Source: Sphingobacterium sp. CZ-UAM (GTDB lineage: Bacteria > Bacteroidota > Bacteroidia > Sphingobacteriales > Sphingobacteriaceae). From it: a DNA stretch of 64,000 bases. The stretch covers positions 124,001 through 188,000 of the forward strand of contig NZ_MTCM01000006.1 in assembly GCF_002000245.1 (NCBI RefSeq). Direction: 5' to 3'. Of the stretch, positions 35,883 to 44,536 are shown one piece after another. The notes under the pieces were generated by a model that saw only the letters and a program-made list of their open reading frames with translations, was not told the origin of the DNA and ran no database searches. The stretch's first letter is position 1; every line of letters starts with the position of its first letter. The position numbers were made by a program, and so were the translations under genes.

Positions 35883-37589
35883 TTATCCGGCTTTCACAGC
35901 TCCCGAAGAAACGGTAAATATCCCGTAATCGTCAATAAGCATCCGCTCCTTGACGACTCCGTTGTAAGCCATAATCCGATCCAATTCTTTTTGCGAACGT
36001 CGGCGCATGACCCAATCTTTCTTCTGATGACTGTTCAACACATAAGCGATCATTTTCAATTGCGGATGCCATGGCTGTCCGGTATAGACCAGATGGCTGT
36101 CTTCCTCACAAATGGAAGTCGCGCCATGTACCGCCCTGCTCGCCATTTCATTGTTGCCAAATAATTCGAAAATACCGGAGATTACCACAATATTAGGTGC
36201 AAAATCCAGTTTGTTGTAAGTCTCTGGATCAAAACAATCGTAATTAGTGAAACGTATTCCCTGGAGCCCTTTCTTCTTGATGATTTTCTCCCCCACTGCA
36301 ATATTGGGCAATAGAAACTCGTTGATCACGATCTCCACTTCAGGATATTTTTCTTTGATGTCAAATAAATAATTTCCGGTGCCGCCAGCGATATCCAAGA
36401 TTTTCACAGGCCGGCCCGTAGACTTCACCTGTGCAATATTCTCTTCCAATAGACGTAATAGATGCTGTTTACGTATACGGATCCCTTTCCAGCCGATCGC
36501 TTCCAAATACCCTTTATCAATGATTTTGCCTAATCCCATTCTGCCTTTCGGCTCATTGCGATAAACGTAATCCAATGAAATTCCTGAATCAAAACCAAAC
36601 TGAAGCCCTAAGTTCATCCCATGACTCAATGATCCGATCTTGCCCAAAGTCCATTTCTGCAAGGCATAGTTTAATTTCTCAGCCGCAGGTATCACCTTAT
36701 GATACAATTTTTCATATTCTTTTACCGAAAACTCGTCAGGCTCCAGCCCCTGTTCAGGCTTTTGCCTTGCGTAGGCTTTCGTAATAAAATCTTTTAAATA
36801 AGCATAGACTTTCTGTCTGTTGGATTCAAACAGGATACCATGATAAAAGTTGCGCAGGGTAATAAACGTTTTCAGCTTAGAAGCAATAGACACAAAGAAT
36901 TGCTTTTGTACCGAGTTTTTAACTACATAGTCCTTTTCTGCGGATAGCACAATCACGGGAATATCGATTGCGGCAGCATCCTCAACGATACGCTCACCGG
37001 CTTTCAATAGGTCGACCAATAAAGCGCCATTAATGGATTTTGAGATTAGGGGATCAGCATCATAAGCCTGTTGTTGCTCAATATCATGGGTCAGGACCTT
37101 CGCTTTGACATAGCTTTGGATAACAAGATCCTTTTTCAGCTTGGTTCCAAGCGCAATCATCTGGTTGGCCAGTGGTACATACAGTTTAATCTCAAAGGCA
37201 GGGGCCAATAAAGCCATACCTGCAATCGGAGGAGCAAAATCATGTACCCAAGCACTCACAATAACCCCAGCAATACTATTGGCGATGACAAAGACATCCT
37301 TGGTATCAACTGCATATTCGGCGCGGATATAGGAGACAAAACTGTCCAGATCGCGCACATTATCCATGAAAACCGCTGATACGGGCACTTTGGTATGGCC
37401 ATGTCCACGCAGGTCGAATGCAAAGATGGAATAACCAGCAAACTGTGGATCGCTAGCCATCTCCTGTAGGCGTTCTGAATGTTCATGCCCACGGTGCAAT
37501 ACAACTAAAGCCTTTTGTCCCTTTTGATAATTCCAAACACGATATAGCAGTTCCCCTTGATCGAAACTCTTAAAATAACCTGATTTCAT
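35883..37589 (-). CDS. ynbC: Alpha/beta hydrolase - methyltransferase fusion (YnbC-like)
   Basis: The 568-residue fusion has an alpha/beta-hydrolase N-terminal half (residues 1-270). It shows the GHGH oxyanion region, a nucleophile elbow ANSIAG with Ser105, and probable acid and base D220 and H250. A class I SAM-dependent methyltransferase follows from about residue 290, with motif I ILDIAGGTGNY at 397-407. The elbow replaces the usual first Gly of GxSxG by Ala. E. coli YnbC has the same architecture and also sits beside a CDP-alcohol phosphotransferase, a CdsA-like enzyme and a phosphatase. It is the last gene of the lipid cluster and its substrate is unknown. Confidence 0.88.
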   Translation of the reverse strand: MKSGYFKSFDQGELLYRVWNYQKGQKALVVLHRGHEHSERLQEMASDPQFAGYSIFAFDLRGHGHTKVPVSAVFMDNVRDLDSFVSYIRAEYAVDTKDVFVIANSIAGVIVSAWVHDFAPPIAGMALLAPAFEIKLYVPLANQMIALGTKLKKDLVIQSYVKAKVLTHDIEQQQAYDADPLISKSINGALLVDLLKAGERIVEDAAAIDIPVIVLSAEKDYVVKNSVQKQFFVSIASKLKTFITLRNFYHGILFESNRQKVYAYLKDFITKAYARQKPEQGLEPDEFSVKEYEKLYHKVIPAAEKLNYALQKWTLGKIGSLSHGMNLGLQFGFDSGISLDYVYRNEPKGRMGLGKIIDKGYLEAIGWKGIRIRKQHLLRLLEENIAQVKSTGRPVKILDIAGGTGNYLFDIKEKYPEVEIVINEFLLPNIAVGEKIIKKKGLQGIRFTNYDCFDPETYNKLDFAPNIVVISGIFELFGNNEMASRAVHGATSICEEDSHLVYTGQPWHPQLKMIAYVLNSHQKKDWVMRRRSQKELDRIMAYNGVVKERMLIDDYGIFTVSSGAVKAG

Positions 37590-37686
37590 TTTTTTATAAT
37601 TTATTCCATCTATACAATGGCGTATGCAATTTCTGTATCTATTCAGATATGGAGGTTAAAAACAAAGACCAAGCCACCCTTTTTGA

Positions 37687-39072
37687 TTAGGATCTGTCCG
37701 CGACGATAATTTTCATCAACTGGATCGCATGAGCCCGCAGTACCATATGCCTATTGATCGACTTCACCCGATCAATAGCTTTATTTAAATCTAAAGATAA
37801 TAATTCCCGCGTCATCAGAATAGCAAAAATCATACTTCTACTATAGCCCATTGTACAATGAATGACCATATTTTCATGCTCATCCAAATTGCGGTAAGCA
37901 GATAGCATTGCGTCTATGATCACATGGGCATCATGCACATCGATCTCCGCAATATCCAGCAAAGGGAAAGAATAATACTTTTCCATACCCCACAAGAGTT
38001 TTACGTCCTCCAGCTCAGCTGCGAGGTCAAAAACAACCAGACTGCGATCCAGTCCCAAGGCTATTAGTTCCGAAGCGTCCAACCTTGGCCCTACATAACA
38101 GCGTGGCAGTAACTCTATCAGCGGCGGATTATTTTTCTTTCTAAAAAAACGCCACATCAACCAGTATGCAAGTCGGTAAGGAGCGTAAAATACTTTCTTT
38201 ATCAGCGGTGTTCGACCCCGATTATCCTTCAAAAAACCTGTATTACCGCACAGGTAATTGTAACCAACCGCAAGACAGACAAAGGCTACCCAAGCAAAAG
38301 CAATCAGCAGTAATAAATATCCCTCGCAGAGCAGTGCCAGTAGCATGAATAGCCACCCAATGAGGTAATAACTATTCGCTACTTGTTGGTTCCGGATCGC
38401 CGGAAGAAGACTATCAAGTTTTTGGGTATAAAAACCTGATTTCTGCTGTAAATTATGTTGCTGTTCAATGGCGTTCGGAAAGACGATAAAACTGAACTGA
38501 ACCAGTATACAAGCTGTCAATAGATCAATCACGTGGTGCTGATATACAGCCAATGTTCCTATACCCATCATCAGGAGCCAGATGCCCAAAATTATTTTCT
38601 TCCGTCCGTTGAACTTCCATCGCAGCACCGACCAAAAAAGACAGGCATAAGCGACATGCAGGGAGGGCGCCTGATTAAAAGGCGAATCATATTCCCTTAA
38701 GAAAGAAAAGAAAATTGTAAATAAAGGATTTTCGACCTGCGGACGGTCAAAAGAAAACCGCAGCGGAAAAAGGAGAAAACATAGTGCAGCAATCAGGGTA
38801 ACAAATGTAAATCGCTTTGCATAGCACAAGAGCTCCCCTTTTTGTTGACAGTAAAACGGCACGAGGCAAAAAAACAGCCCACTGCTCATATAGGGCAGGA
38901 TCATCCATGGAATGAATGGAATATGCTGTTCAAAGTCGAATACAAAGGATGGTACCGTAGCTAAACTGGCGGCGCAGGCTGCTGTATAGGGATATGTAAG
39001 CTGAAAAAGCAACAGGCAATAGATGACAACAAGGAGCCGCCCGCCTACCTTCTTTAATCGTTTTTCATCCAT
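37687..39072 (-). CDS. ynbD: PAP2-type membrane enzyme fused to dual-specificity phosphatase (YnbD-like)
   Basis: The 461-residue membrane protein has about ten hydrophobic segments. PAP2 motifs lie within them, PSLHVAY (S137, H139) and HHVIDLL (H180, D183), so it can act on a lipid phosphate on one side of the membrane. A cytoplasmic C-terminal dual-specificity/tyrosine-phosphatase domain has HCTMGYSR (H405, C406, R412). The two phosphatase folds in one chain are typical of YnbD. Its start overlaps the SDR gene end by 19 bases. Confidence 0.88.
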   Translation of the reverse strand: MDEKRLKKVGGRLLVVIYCLLLFQLTYPYTAACAASLATVPSFVFDFEQHIPFIPWMILPYMSSGLFFCLVPFYCQQKGELLCYAKRFTFVTLIAALCFLLFPLRFSFDRPQVENPLFTIFFSFLREYDSPFNQAPSLHVAYACLFWSVLRWKFNGRKKIILGIWLLMMGIGTLAVYQHHVIDLLTACILVQFSFIVFPNAIEQQHNLQQKSGFYTQKLDSLLPAIRNQQVANSYYLIGWLFMLLALLCEGYLLLLIAFAWVAFVCLAVGYNYLCGNTGFLKDNRGRTPLIKKVFYAPYRLAYWLMWRFFRKKNNPPLIELLPRCYVGPRLDASELIALGLDRSLVVFDLAAELEDVKLLWGMEKYYSFPLLDIAEIDVHDAHVIIDAMLSAYRNLDEHENMVIHCTMGYSRSMIFAILMTRELLSLDLNKAIDRVKSINRHMVLRAHAIQLMKIIVADRS

Positions 39073-39809
39073 TTGGCTTTCCTAAACATGATTTTACTTA
39101 ATAATACATGGGGGAGCAGACCTAAAAATCCCATCAGCCATTTCATACGCTTCGGAAAAATCACGATTTCTTCCTTTTGCTGTATGGCTTTTAAAATGCG
39201 TTGTGCGGCATCGTCTACACTGACCAAAAAAGGCTTTTTGGAGAGATCCTGCTGGTTAAGTTGACGGAGCTTGGTTGTATCCACATACCCCGGCGCGATG
39301 ACTGTCACGGCAATCCCATACGGAAGCAATGCCCGCCGATAAGCATCAGCCACTTGGATTGCGGCTCGCTTTGTTTTGCTGTACAAACTTGAATTCGGAA
39401 AATCCAGCTTCCCCGAGACGGATGCTATTGTTACTATCTGCCCCCTTGATTGTCTACGCATGACTTCGCTGGCGACGTCAAAACAGTTCAGGGTACCCAG
39501 CATATTGACTCGGAGCATTGCACTTGCCTCTTCGTAACTGATAGCCTGTGCCACGTCATCGGCATAGCTTCCTGTACAATTGATAAAAAGATCCAACGTC
39601 CCCTGATGACAGAAAGAATCAACGGCAGCAGCCAAAGCATCCCGATCACATACATCCACTTCAAACTTGATGAGCGCATCGTATGCTGGATGATTGGTCA
39701 GTCTTGAAAGGTCCCGACCACATACCGCAACTACCGCCTCCTGTTGGAGGTAGCTTTGTGCTAGTGCCAAACCTATTCCGCTTGTTCCGCCTGCGATAAA
39801 TACCTTCAT
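39054..39809 (-). CDS. Short-chain dehydrogenase/reductase in the lipid cluster
   Basis: The 251-residue SDR has an N-terminal Rossmann motif GGTSGIG (residues 7-13). The active site is Ser130, Tyr143 and Lys147 (YSKTK). The C-terminal region has basic and hydrophobic parts (KRMKWLMGFLGLLPHVLLSKIMF), suggesting membrane association. It probably reduces or oxidises a lipid intermediate with NAD(P)H. SDRs are not part of the E. coli ynb operon, so this is an added step. It overlaps ynbD by 19 bases. Confidence 0.9.
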   Translation of the reverse strand: MKVFIAGGTSGIGLALAQSYLQQEAVVAVCGRDLSRLTNHPAYDALIKFEVDVCDRDALAAAVDSFCHQGTLDLFINCTGSYADDVAQAISYEEASAMLRVNMLGTLNCFDVASEVMRRQSRGQIVTIASVSGKLDFPNSSLYSKTKRAAIQVADAYRRALLPYGIAVTVIAPGYVDTTKLRQLNQQDLSKKPFLVSVDDAAQRILKAIQQKEEIVIFPKRMKWLMGFLGLLPHVLLSKIMFRKAKWMKND

Positions 39810-40023
39810 TTTTATAAAAAATAGCGATTATAGTTCCCGCTGTCCGGGCTATCTTGTCAAACAAATAAACCTTCGATTTCTGTCAACTAAATTCTAAAAC
39901 AGTCCAGTATTAAATGATAAACACTTCCAAGCTCCACTGAACTTTATAATGTATGTACATCTTGTATGATCTCTTCACTAGTACAATGTCTTCTTAATTC
40001 CAGTTATTCCTATCCATTGTGTT

Positions 40024-41055
40024 TTAGCCCATACGCAGCTCCATCGTCTTACGATATCCATAGTTCCATTGTGCTTCCATCGCAGCCGCAAATTCATCCA
40101 AACTGGTCGGAAGGGACAATGTTATTTCAAATCTACGCCAATCTATACCTTTTTTGCAATAGCTTCCTGCCAGCTGCTCTGTAGCATCCCTTGTATCGAT
40201 CCATCGGATTTCCTGAAATTGCTGATCAATATCCCTCAGGCGTTGGTTACCACTAAAGCCCAATACCGCTCTGACCAATCCTTCCTCCTGGAATTTATAC
40301 ATCTGCTTCCGCTCACAGATCACTTCCGCCGCCAAAGACTGCGCCAACTCCACAGGTACCAAATCAATGGCTCCCCCGGCATAATACTCCCCGTTCCACT
40401 GTACCGGCTCAATATAAAACATATCGGACATGGAAATACGAACTGCCTCCAACAAGGTTACCGCCGAATTTATCGCTATTGTTGGTGCAACAGCACTTTG
40501 TCCATAGTTTTCACCTTGAAGTTGAATAGCATCCAGATTTACGTTTGATAGTGCCGTTGCATTCCCCATCAAGACTTTCTGATAAAGCTTACGTTCGCCA
40601 CGTCTCTCCCCAACTTCCGAACGGTCAAAAAGCATTCTTGAACCAATAATAATCGACGGTATTTCCTCCGAAAATGGGTGGCTCAGACTCGGTAATAAGG
40701 GAGAAAGATCATGCTCCATCTTGACCAGATAACGATCAAACACATCTTCCAGATAAGGAGCAGATCGTTTATCCCATTGCTTTTTTAACACATACAAACC
40801 AAGTTTGCCCAGATGACGCTGCTCCGTAAGCCGATGTCCACAGAAGAAGCGATAAAACTCTTCGGACTGGAGATAGGATTTCCGCTCAGCATCCCTTGCA
40901 AAAGCCTGAATAAGCGCAGCAGCCAATGATCCGCCGCAGCTAGCAATCAGTAAATCCGGTTTAAATCCCATTTCGTCCAACGCCGCATACATTCCCAAGT
41001 ACAAGCCAAAACGAGTACCACCACCTGAAAATAAAACTGCCCGTTGATAATTCAT
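40024..41055 (-). CDS. Patatin-like protein with altered catalytic residues
   Basis: The 343-residue protein has the patatin oxyanion loop GGGTRFG (residues 11-17). The next conserved block, normally GxSxG, reads ASCGG, so the nucleophile Ser is Cys40. The normal Asp of DGG is Ala226 (YYAGGAIDLVP). Both changes were checked against the codons (TGC and GCC). Either the enzyme uses a Cys nucleophile without the partner Asp, or it is a lipid-binding pseudoenzyme. It lies between the cdsA-like and SDR genes of the lipid cluster, with looser spacing of about 180-210 bases on each side. Confidence 0.8.
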   Translation of the reverse strand: MNYQRAVLFSGGGTRFGLYLGMYAALDEMGFKPDLLIASCGGSLAAALIQAFARDAERKSYLQSEEFYRFFCGHRLTEQRHLGKLGLYVLKKQWDKRSAPYLEDVFDRYLVKMEHDLSPLLPSLSHPFSEEIPSIIIGSRMLFDRSEVGERRGERKLYQKVLMGNATALSNVNLDAIQLQGENYGQSAVAPTIAINSAVTLLEAVRISMSDMFYIEPVQWNGEYYAGGAIDLVPVELAQSLAAEVICERKQMYKFQEEGLVRAVLGFSGNQRLRDIDQQFQEIRWIDTRDATEQLAGSYCKKGIDWRRFEITLSLPTSLDEFAAAMEAQWNYGYRKTMELRMG

Positions 41056-41234
41056 TTCGCGATATATTTGATGTGCGTGTATACTCTTACAAGGTCAAGA
41101 CCTAATGCCAATTTTTAACCTTTGATAGATTGATCTCATTTTTCTCCATGCGTAAACAATCTATAGGGTTACTGATAACAGAATACATAATTCTAAATTT
41201 CACGATTTAGATGACGATCCGCTTTATAAAACCA

Positions 41235-42080
41235 TTACAAATTCGTTATTTCTATCAAACAAATCAAACCATAGAAAACAGGTGCATTAAACACCAAGCT
41301 ATCTATCCGATCCAGTAATCCACCATGTCCGGGGATTAATGTCCCCGTATCCTTGACTCCCGCCCTGCGTTTCAAAAAGGAGAAAAGTACGTCACCACAA
41401 AATCCTAAAGTACCAAAGAGCAGACCAAGCAACGAAAAGCAGATAAAATCCCCAAATGGCAATAGCAAGTAACCCAAGATATTACTCAACATTATCGTCA
41501 GTCCGATACCACCAACACATCCGGCAACCGTTTTATTTGGACTGATGCGCGGAACAATCTTTCGTTTGCCAAAGAATTTACCCATTAGGTATTGGAATAC
41601 GTCGTTCAGCTCCGTTAAAACGATGATATAGGCCACAAGCCGTAATCCCATCCACTCATTCTGATCAATTTCTACTGCCCGAATAAAGGCTAGCTGGCTG
41701 AATGCAAGTAGGCAGGCAGCCGCTCCAAAGGTCATTCCCATAGCAGCACCCGTCGCTGTTTTTCGCCCCAACCGGAAAAACAACCCAATCCCTAGGCACA
41801 ATAGTGTCGCCCAGAATAGATAGCCGCTATATGAACAGTAGGTTAAAAGGATCAACTGTAATAGACCAATTACAATAGCAAAGGGCAATGCAAGACTAAA
41901 ATTTGGCACAAACATCTTCACAAATTCGCGCATGCCCTGAAAGGTAAGCCAGCAAACAAACAGCCATGATGTCATTTGCGGAACGAAAGCAATCGCCAGT
42001 ACAAGCACAATATAGCCCCAGCTTCTGACCCGGACAGGTACGTCAGCAAATTTATCCTTCGGATTAGATACTTCACTCAT
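41235..42080 (-). CDS. ynbB: CdsA-like phosphatidate cytidylyltransferase (YnbB-like)
   Basis: The 281-residue membrane enzyme has about eight hydrophobic segments and the intact family signature near residues 228-257 (KRRAGVKDTGTLIPGHGG, then DRIDS). It activates a lipid phosphate with CTP, probably making a CDP-lipid for the next enzyme. It overlaps the CDP-alcohol phosphotransferase gene by 8 bases. It appears to be a second CdsA dedicated to this pathway, since housekeeping CdsA normally sits elsewhere. Confidence 0.92.
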   Translation of the reverse strand: MSEVSNPKDKFADVPVRVRSWGYIVLVLAIAFVPQMTSWLFVCWLTFQGMREFVKMFVPNFSLALPFAIVIGLLQLILLTYCSYSGYLFWATLLCLGIGLFFRLGRKTATGAAMGMTFGAAACLLAFSQLAFIRAVEIDQNEWMGLRLVAYIIVLTELNDVFQYLMGKFFGKRKIVPRISPNKTVAGCVGGIGLTIMLSNILGYLLLPFGDFICFSLLGLLFGTLGFCGDVLFSFLKRRAGVKDTGTLIPGHGGLLDRIDSLVFNAPVFYGLICLIEITNL

Positions 42081-42678
42081 TCAACACCAATGCCTTTCTC
42101 AATCGCGTTATGGAACTCAAGACCAATAACGAACATAGCACAGCAAAAATATAACCCGAAAATGCAGTTATCGAAATATGCAACAAACTTAAAATCCCGT
42201 ATACCCCCAGCAGCAGTGCACGGTCGCTTTTACCCATAGGTCCATCATAACGACGATCATTGGCAATAACCTTTCCGATCAGACCGCAGAATTCGTTGAT
42301 GACACTCAAAACAATAAAGCCTACTACCAGATATAAACTCTCGGGATGAAATTTCAGCAGGGGAAAAAAGATCAGGACATCAGAAACAATATCGCCTACC
42401 TCGTTCAGGACTTCTCCCGTTTTACTCGTCTGATTGAAAAGACGGGCCATCATCCCGTCCAGTGCATTGAGAGCCATACGCAGTAATAAACCAATCGGTA
42501 ATGCCAGAAATAAAACTATGCTGCGGTCGGCATACCAAAAAAGGATCGCAATAACCAGAGACAAGAGCACCGAACCAACCGTAATCTGATTGGCCGTTAC
42601 CTTTTTCCGATTCAAAAAGCTCAGAACCGGCATCAATAACTGCTGGAACTTTGGTTTTAATTTATAAACAGAAATCAT
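42073..42678 (-). CDS. ynbA: CDP-alcohol phosphotransferase (YnbA-like) with two Asp-to-Asn changes
   Basis: The 201-residue membrane protein condenses a CDP-lipid with an alcohol. The family motif D1xxD2GxxAR...G...D3xxxD4 is recognisable, but D1 is Asn71 and D3 is Asn92, while D2 (D74) and D4 (D96), A78, R79 and G88 are kept. I recall that E. coli YnbA shares such Asn replacements, so this may define the subfamily. It is the first gene of the leftward lipid cluster. The alcohol is unknown. Confidence 0.88.
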   Translation of the reverse strand: MISVYKLKPKFQQLLMPVLSFLNRKKVTANQITVGSVLLSLVIAILFWYADRSIVLFLALPIGLLLRMALNALDGMMARLFNQTSKTGEVLNEVGDIVSDVLIFFPLLKFHPESLYLVVGFIVLSVINEFCGLIGKVIANDRRYDGPMGKSDRALLLGVYGILSLLHISITAFSGYIFAVLCSLLVLSSITRLRKALVLNE

Positions 42679-42724
42679 ATATGCGCTACGTAACTTACTT
42701 TTTTTATTTTTTTTAAAAAAAAAT

Positions 42725-42754
42725 TTTGATAGTGTAAAAAATACACTATATTTG
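42725..42754 (+). promoter_or_regulatory. Strong Bacteroidota-type promoter, plus strand
   Basis: TTTG (42725-42728) and TATATTTG (42747-42754) are separated by 18 bases, a near-perfect consensus. It drives rightward transcription away from the lipid cluster starting near 42761, with no protein gene downstream on that strand. Confidence 0.65.
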
Positions 42755-42760
42755 TGTCAT

Positions 42761-42827
42761 CATAATTTAGGTTTATAATTGGTTATTTAAGGTTTTCATT
42801 CTCCCCGTTTGAAAACCTTTTTTTTTG
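42761..42827 (+). ncRNA. Candidate small RNA with its own terminator
   Basis: From the predicted start at about 42761 the transcript would run roughly 67 bases to a hairpin (AAGGTTTTCA 42789-42798 / TGAAAACCTT 42810-42819) followed by eight T residues. This is a complete promoter-to-terminator unit without an ORF, between the divergent ynb cluster and the 3' end of the TPM-domain gene. The RNA class is not recognised. Confidence 0.5.
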
Positions 42828-42842
42828 CCCCTAAATTAGGAA

Positions 42843-44318
42843 TTACCATCTTCCGCCAGCCCCACCGCCACCGGACGAACCGCCACCAAAACTTCCGCCG
42901 CCACCGCCACTGGAGCCGCCGCCACCAGATCTGCTTGATGAAGAGCGTACTTTAACGGGTATGGTGTGCTCGCCATGGGACACACGGTGACCACAGTTCT
43001 TACATTTATCAAAACGTTCCTCAAGCCCCTGCGTACTGTAGGTTGCGGAACGGATCGTCCGTGAAAGGCCGGTTTTAAACGTACGGTAATGACATTGCGG
43101 ACAATCCATGTACCCTGCATTTTCATCCCAGGGAACCAACTTAGTCTCATTGCTTGTCTGATCTACCCAGATCTCATAAGACCGGCTGCCAATTTTCTCT
43201 TCCAACAGCTGTCCTTGATCCAAGTATGCGCTTTCCCGGGTAGCGGCATCATCCTTATTCATGCGCAACCAACGCCCCGAGTCATCCGGGGGAGTCAGTC
43301 TAAGTTCATTCCTTCGGATACGTTTATTTATTCCAAAAAGATCAAACAGCGCCAAAGGGCTTAACAATAAAGGAACAAGTCCCCAAACGCGAAACTTACG
43401 CAAAGCTTGCTGGATATTTTCTTCATCACGGTAGGAATTGATAATCTGTGTACGGCTTGCATTATATTTCATCGCCAGCGTAATGCTTCCAAATATAAAA
43501 ACAAAATAAGGTAGATTCTTCCATTGATAAACAACTTCGAAGTTATTCAACGCAAAAGCACATATAAATACACTTGCAAACATCAACATTCCCATACAAC
43601 CGCAACCACTGACCAGTGGTGGAAAATATTTACTTTTTTTGGTCAGCTTACCCTTGATCGCACGGGTCACTTCGCCCAGCCAGATGTAACAGAGGGCAAA
43701 TAAAGCCAGTACCAAAAGTGAATTTCTCAGGATAGGACTTCTAAAACTCCAAATTGGAGTTGCTTCGGGCATCAAACGTTCCAATTCGGCCCTACTGTCG
43801 GGTGATGTCAGAATAGTTTTGATAAACTGCGACGCCTCGAGGACGCCTTGATCATAATTTCCATTTCGAAAATTAGGTACCAGATACTTTTCGCCGATTC
43901 GTTTCAGATAGGCATCCGGCAAGGTGCTTTCCATGCCATACCCCGTAATGAAGCGATATTCCCGCCGGTCTTTCGCAATAAACAATAATAGCCCATTATT
44001 GCTTTCCTTCTTACCTATACCCCAGGTATTAAATAGCTTTAATGCAAATTCAAAATCGCTGTCACCGACATAGTCATTGACCAATACAATGGCATACTCA
44101 CTTTTGGTAGCTGCTTCGATCTGTGTGGATAAGCCATCCAGCTCGGCAACTGTTCCCGAAGACAGGATTCCATCAGGGTTGGAGACAAAATAATCTTGTC
44201 CTTTCTGCTTTGGACTGGGTATATTATCAACTGTATATTGGCCAAAAACAGCCCCCCCACCCAAGCAGCAACTCAGGCAAAATAAGATATACAGATAAAG
44301 CTGTTGTGATCTATGCAT
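42843..44318 (-). CDS. TPM-domain membrane protein, YgcG type
   Basis: The 491-residue protein has a signal peptide (to about residue 26), then a TPM domain (about 38-160, YAIVLVNDYVG, then ELALKLFNTWGIGKK-like and GYGMESTLPDAYLKRIG). Several membrane segments and a zinc-ribbon-like pair (CPQCHYRTF and CKNCGHR) follow, with a Gly/Ser-rich tail of about 30 residues. TPM proteins reside in the cell envelope or membrane, and a role in photosystem repair is known only from plants. No function is established here. It is a lone gene. Confidence 0.85.
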   Translation of the reverse strand: MHRSQQLYLYILFCLSCCLGGGAVFGQYTVDNIPSPKQKGQDYFVSNPDGILSSGTVAELDGLSTQIEAATKSEYAIVLVNDYVGDSDFEFALKLFNTWGIGKKESNNGLLLFIAKDRREYRFITGYGMESTLPDAYLKRIGEKYLVPNFRNGNYDQGVLEASQFIKTILTSPDSRAELERLMPEATPIWSFRSPILRNSLLVLALFALCYIWLGEVTRAIKGKLTKKSKYFPPLVSGCGCMGMLMFASVFICAFALNNFEVVYQWKNLPYFVFIFGSITLAMKYNASRTQIINSYRDEENIQQALRKFRVWGLVPLLLSPLALFDLFGINKRIRRNELRLTPPDDSGRWLRMNKDDAATRESAYLDQGQLLEEKIGSRSYEIWVDQTSNETKLVPWDENAGYMDCPQCHYRTFKTGLSRTIRSATYSTQGLEERFDKCKNCGHRVSHGEHTIPVKVRSSSSRSGGGGSSGGGGGSFGGGSSGGGGAGGRW

Positions 44319-44408
44319 ATTTGTCAGAATAACTCAAACAACAAAAATTTGGTTCATTAGCACGATATTAAGAAAAAAAAATCAAACCAAGGGTTTCATC
44401 AAAAAAAA

Positions 44409-44432
44409 GCCCATAATCAACCAATTATGGGT
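44409..44432 (-). terminator. Terminator of the gntK-gntP operon
   Basis: GCCCATAAT and ATTATGGGT form a stem around TCAACCA, followed on the minus strand by eight T residues. It lies beyond the gntP stop. Confidence 0.85.
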
Positions 44433-44536
44433 CTATATAATTCAATATTCGTTTGATGACAAAGGCAATCAAGAATGCGGAGTTTGCCTTGCGGTTTCGA
44501 CAGTCACCTTCTGATAAGGGACTTTGTCATTAGCTA

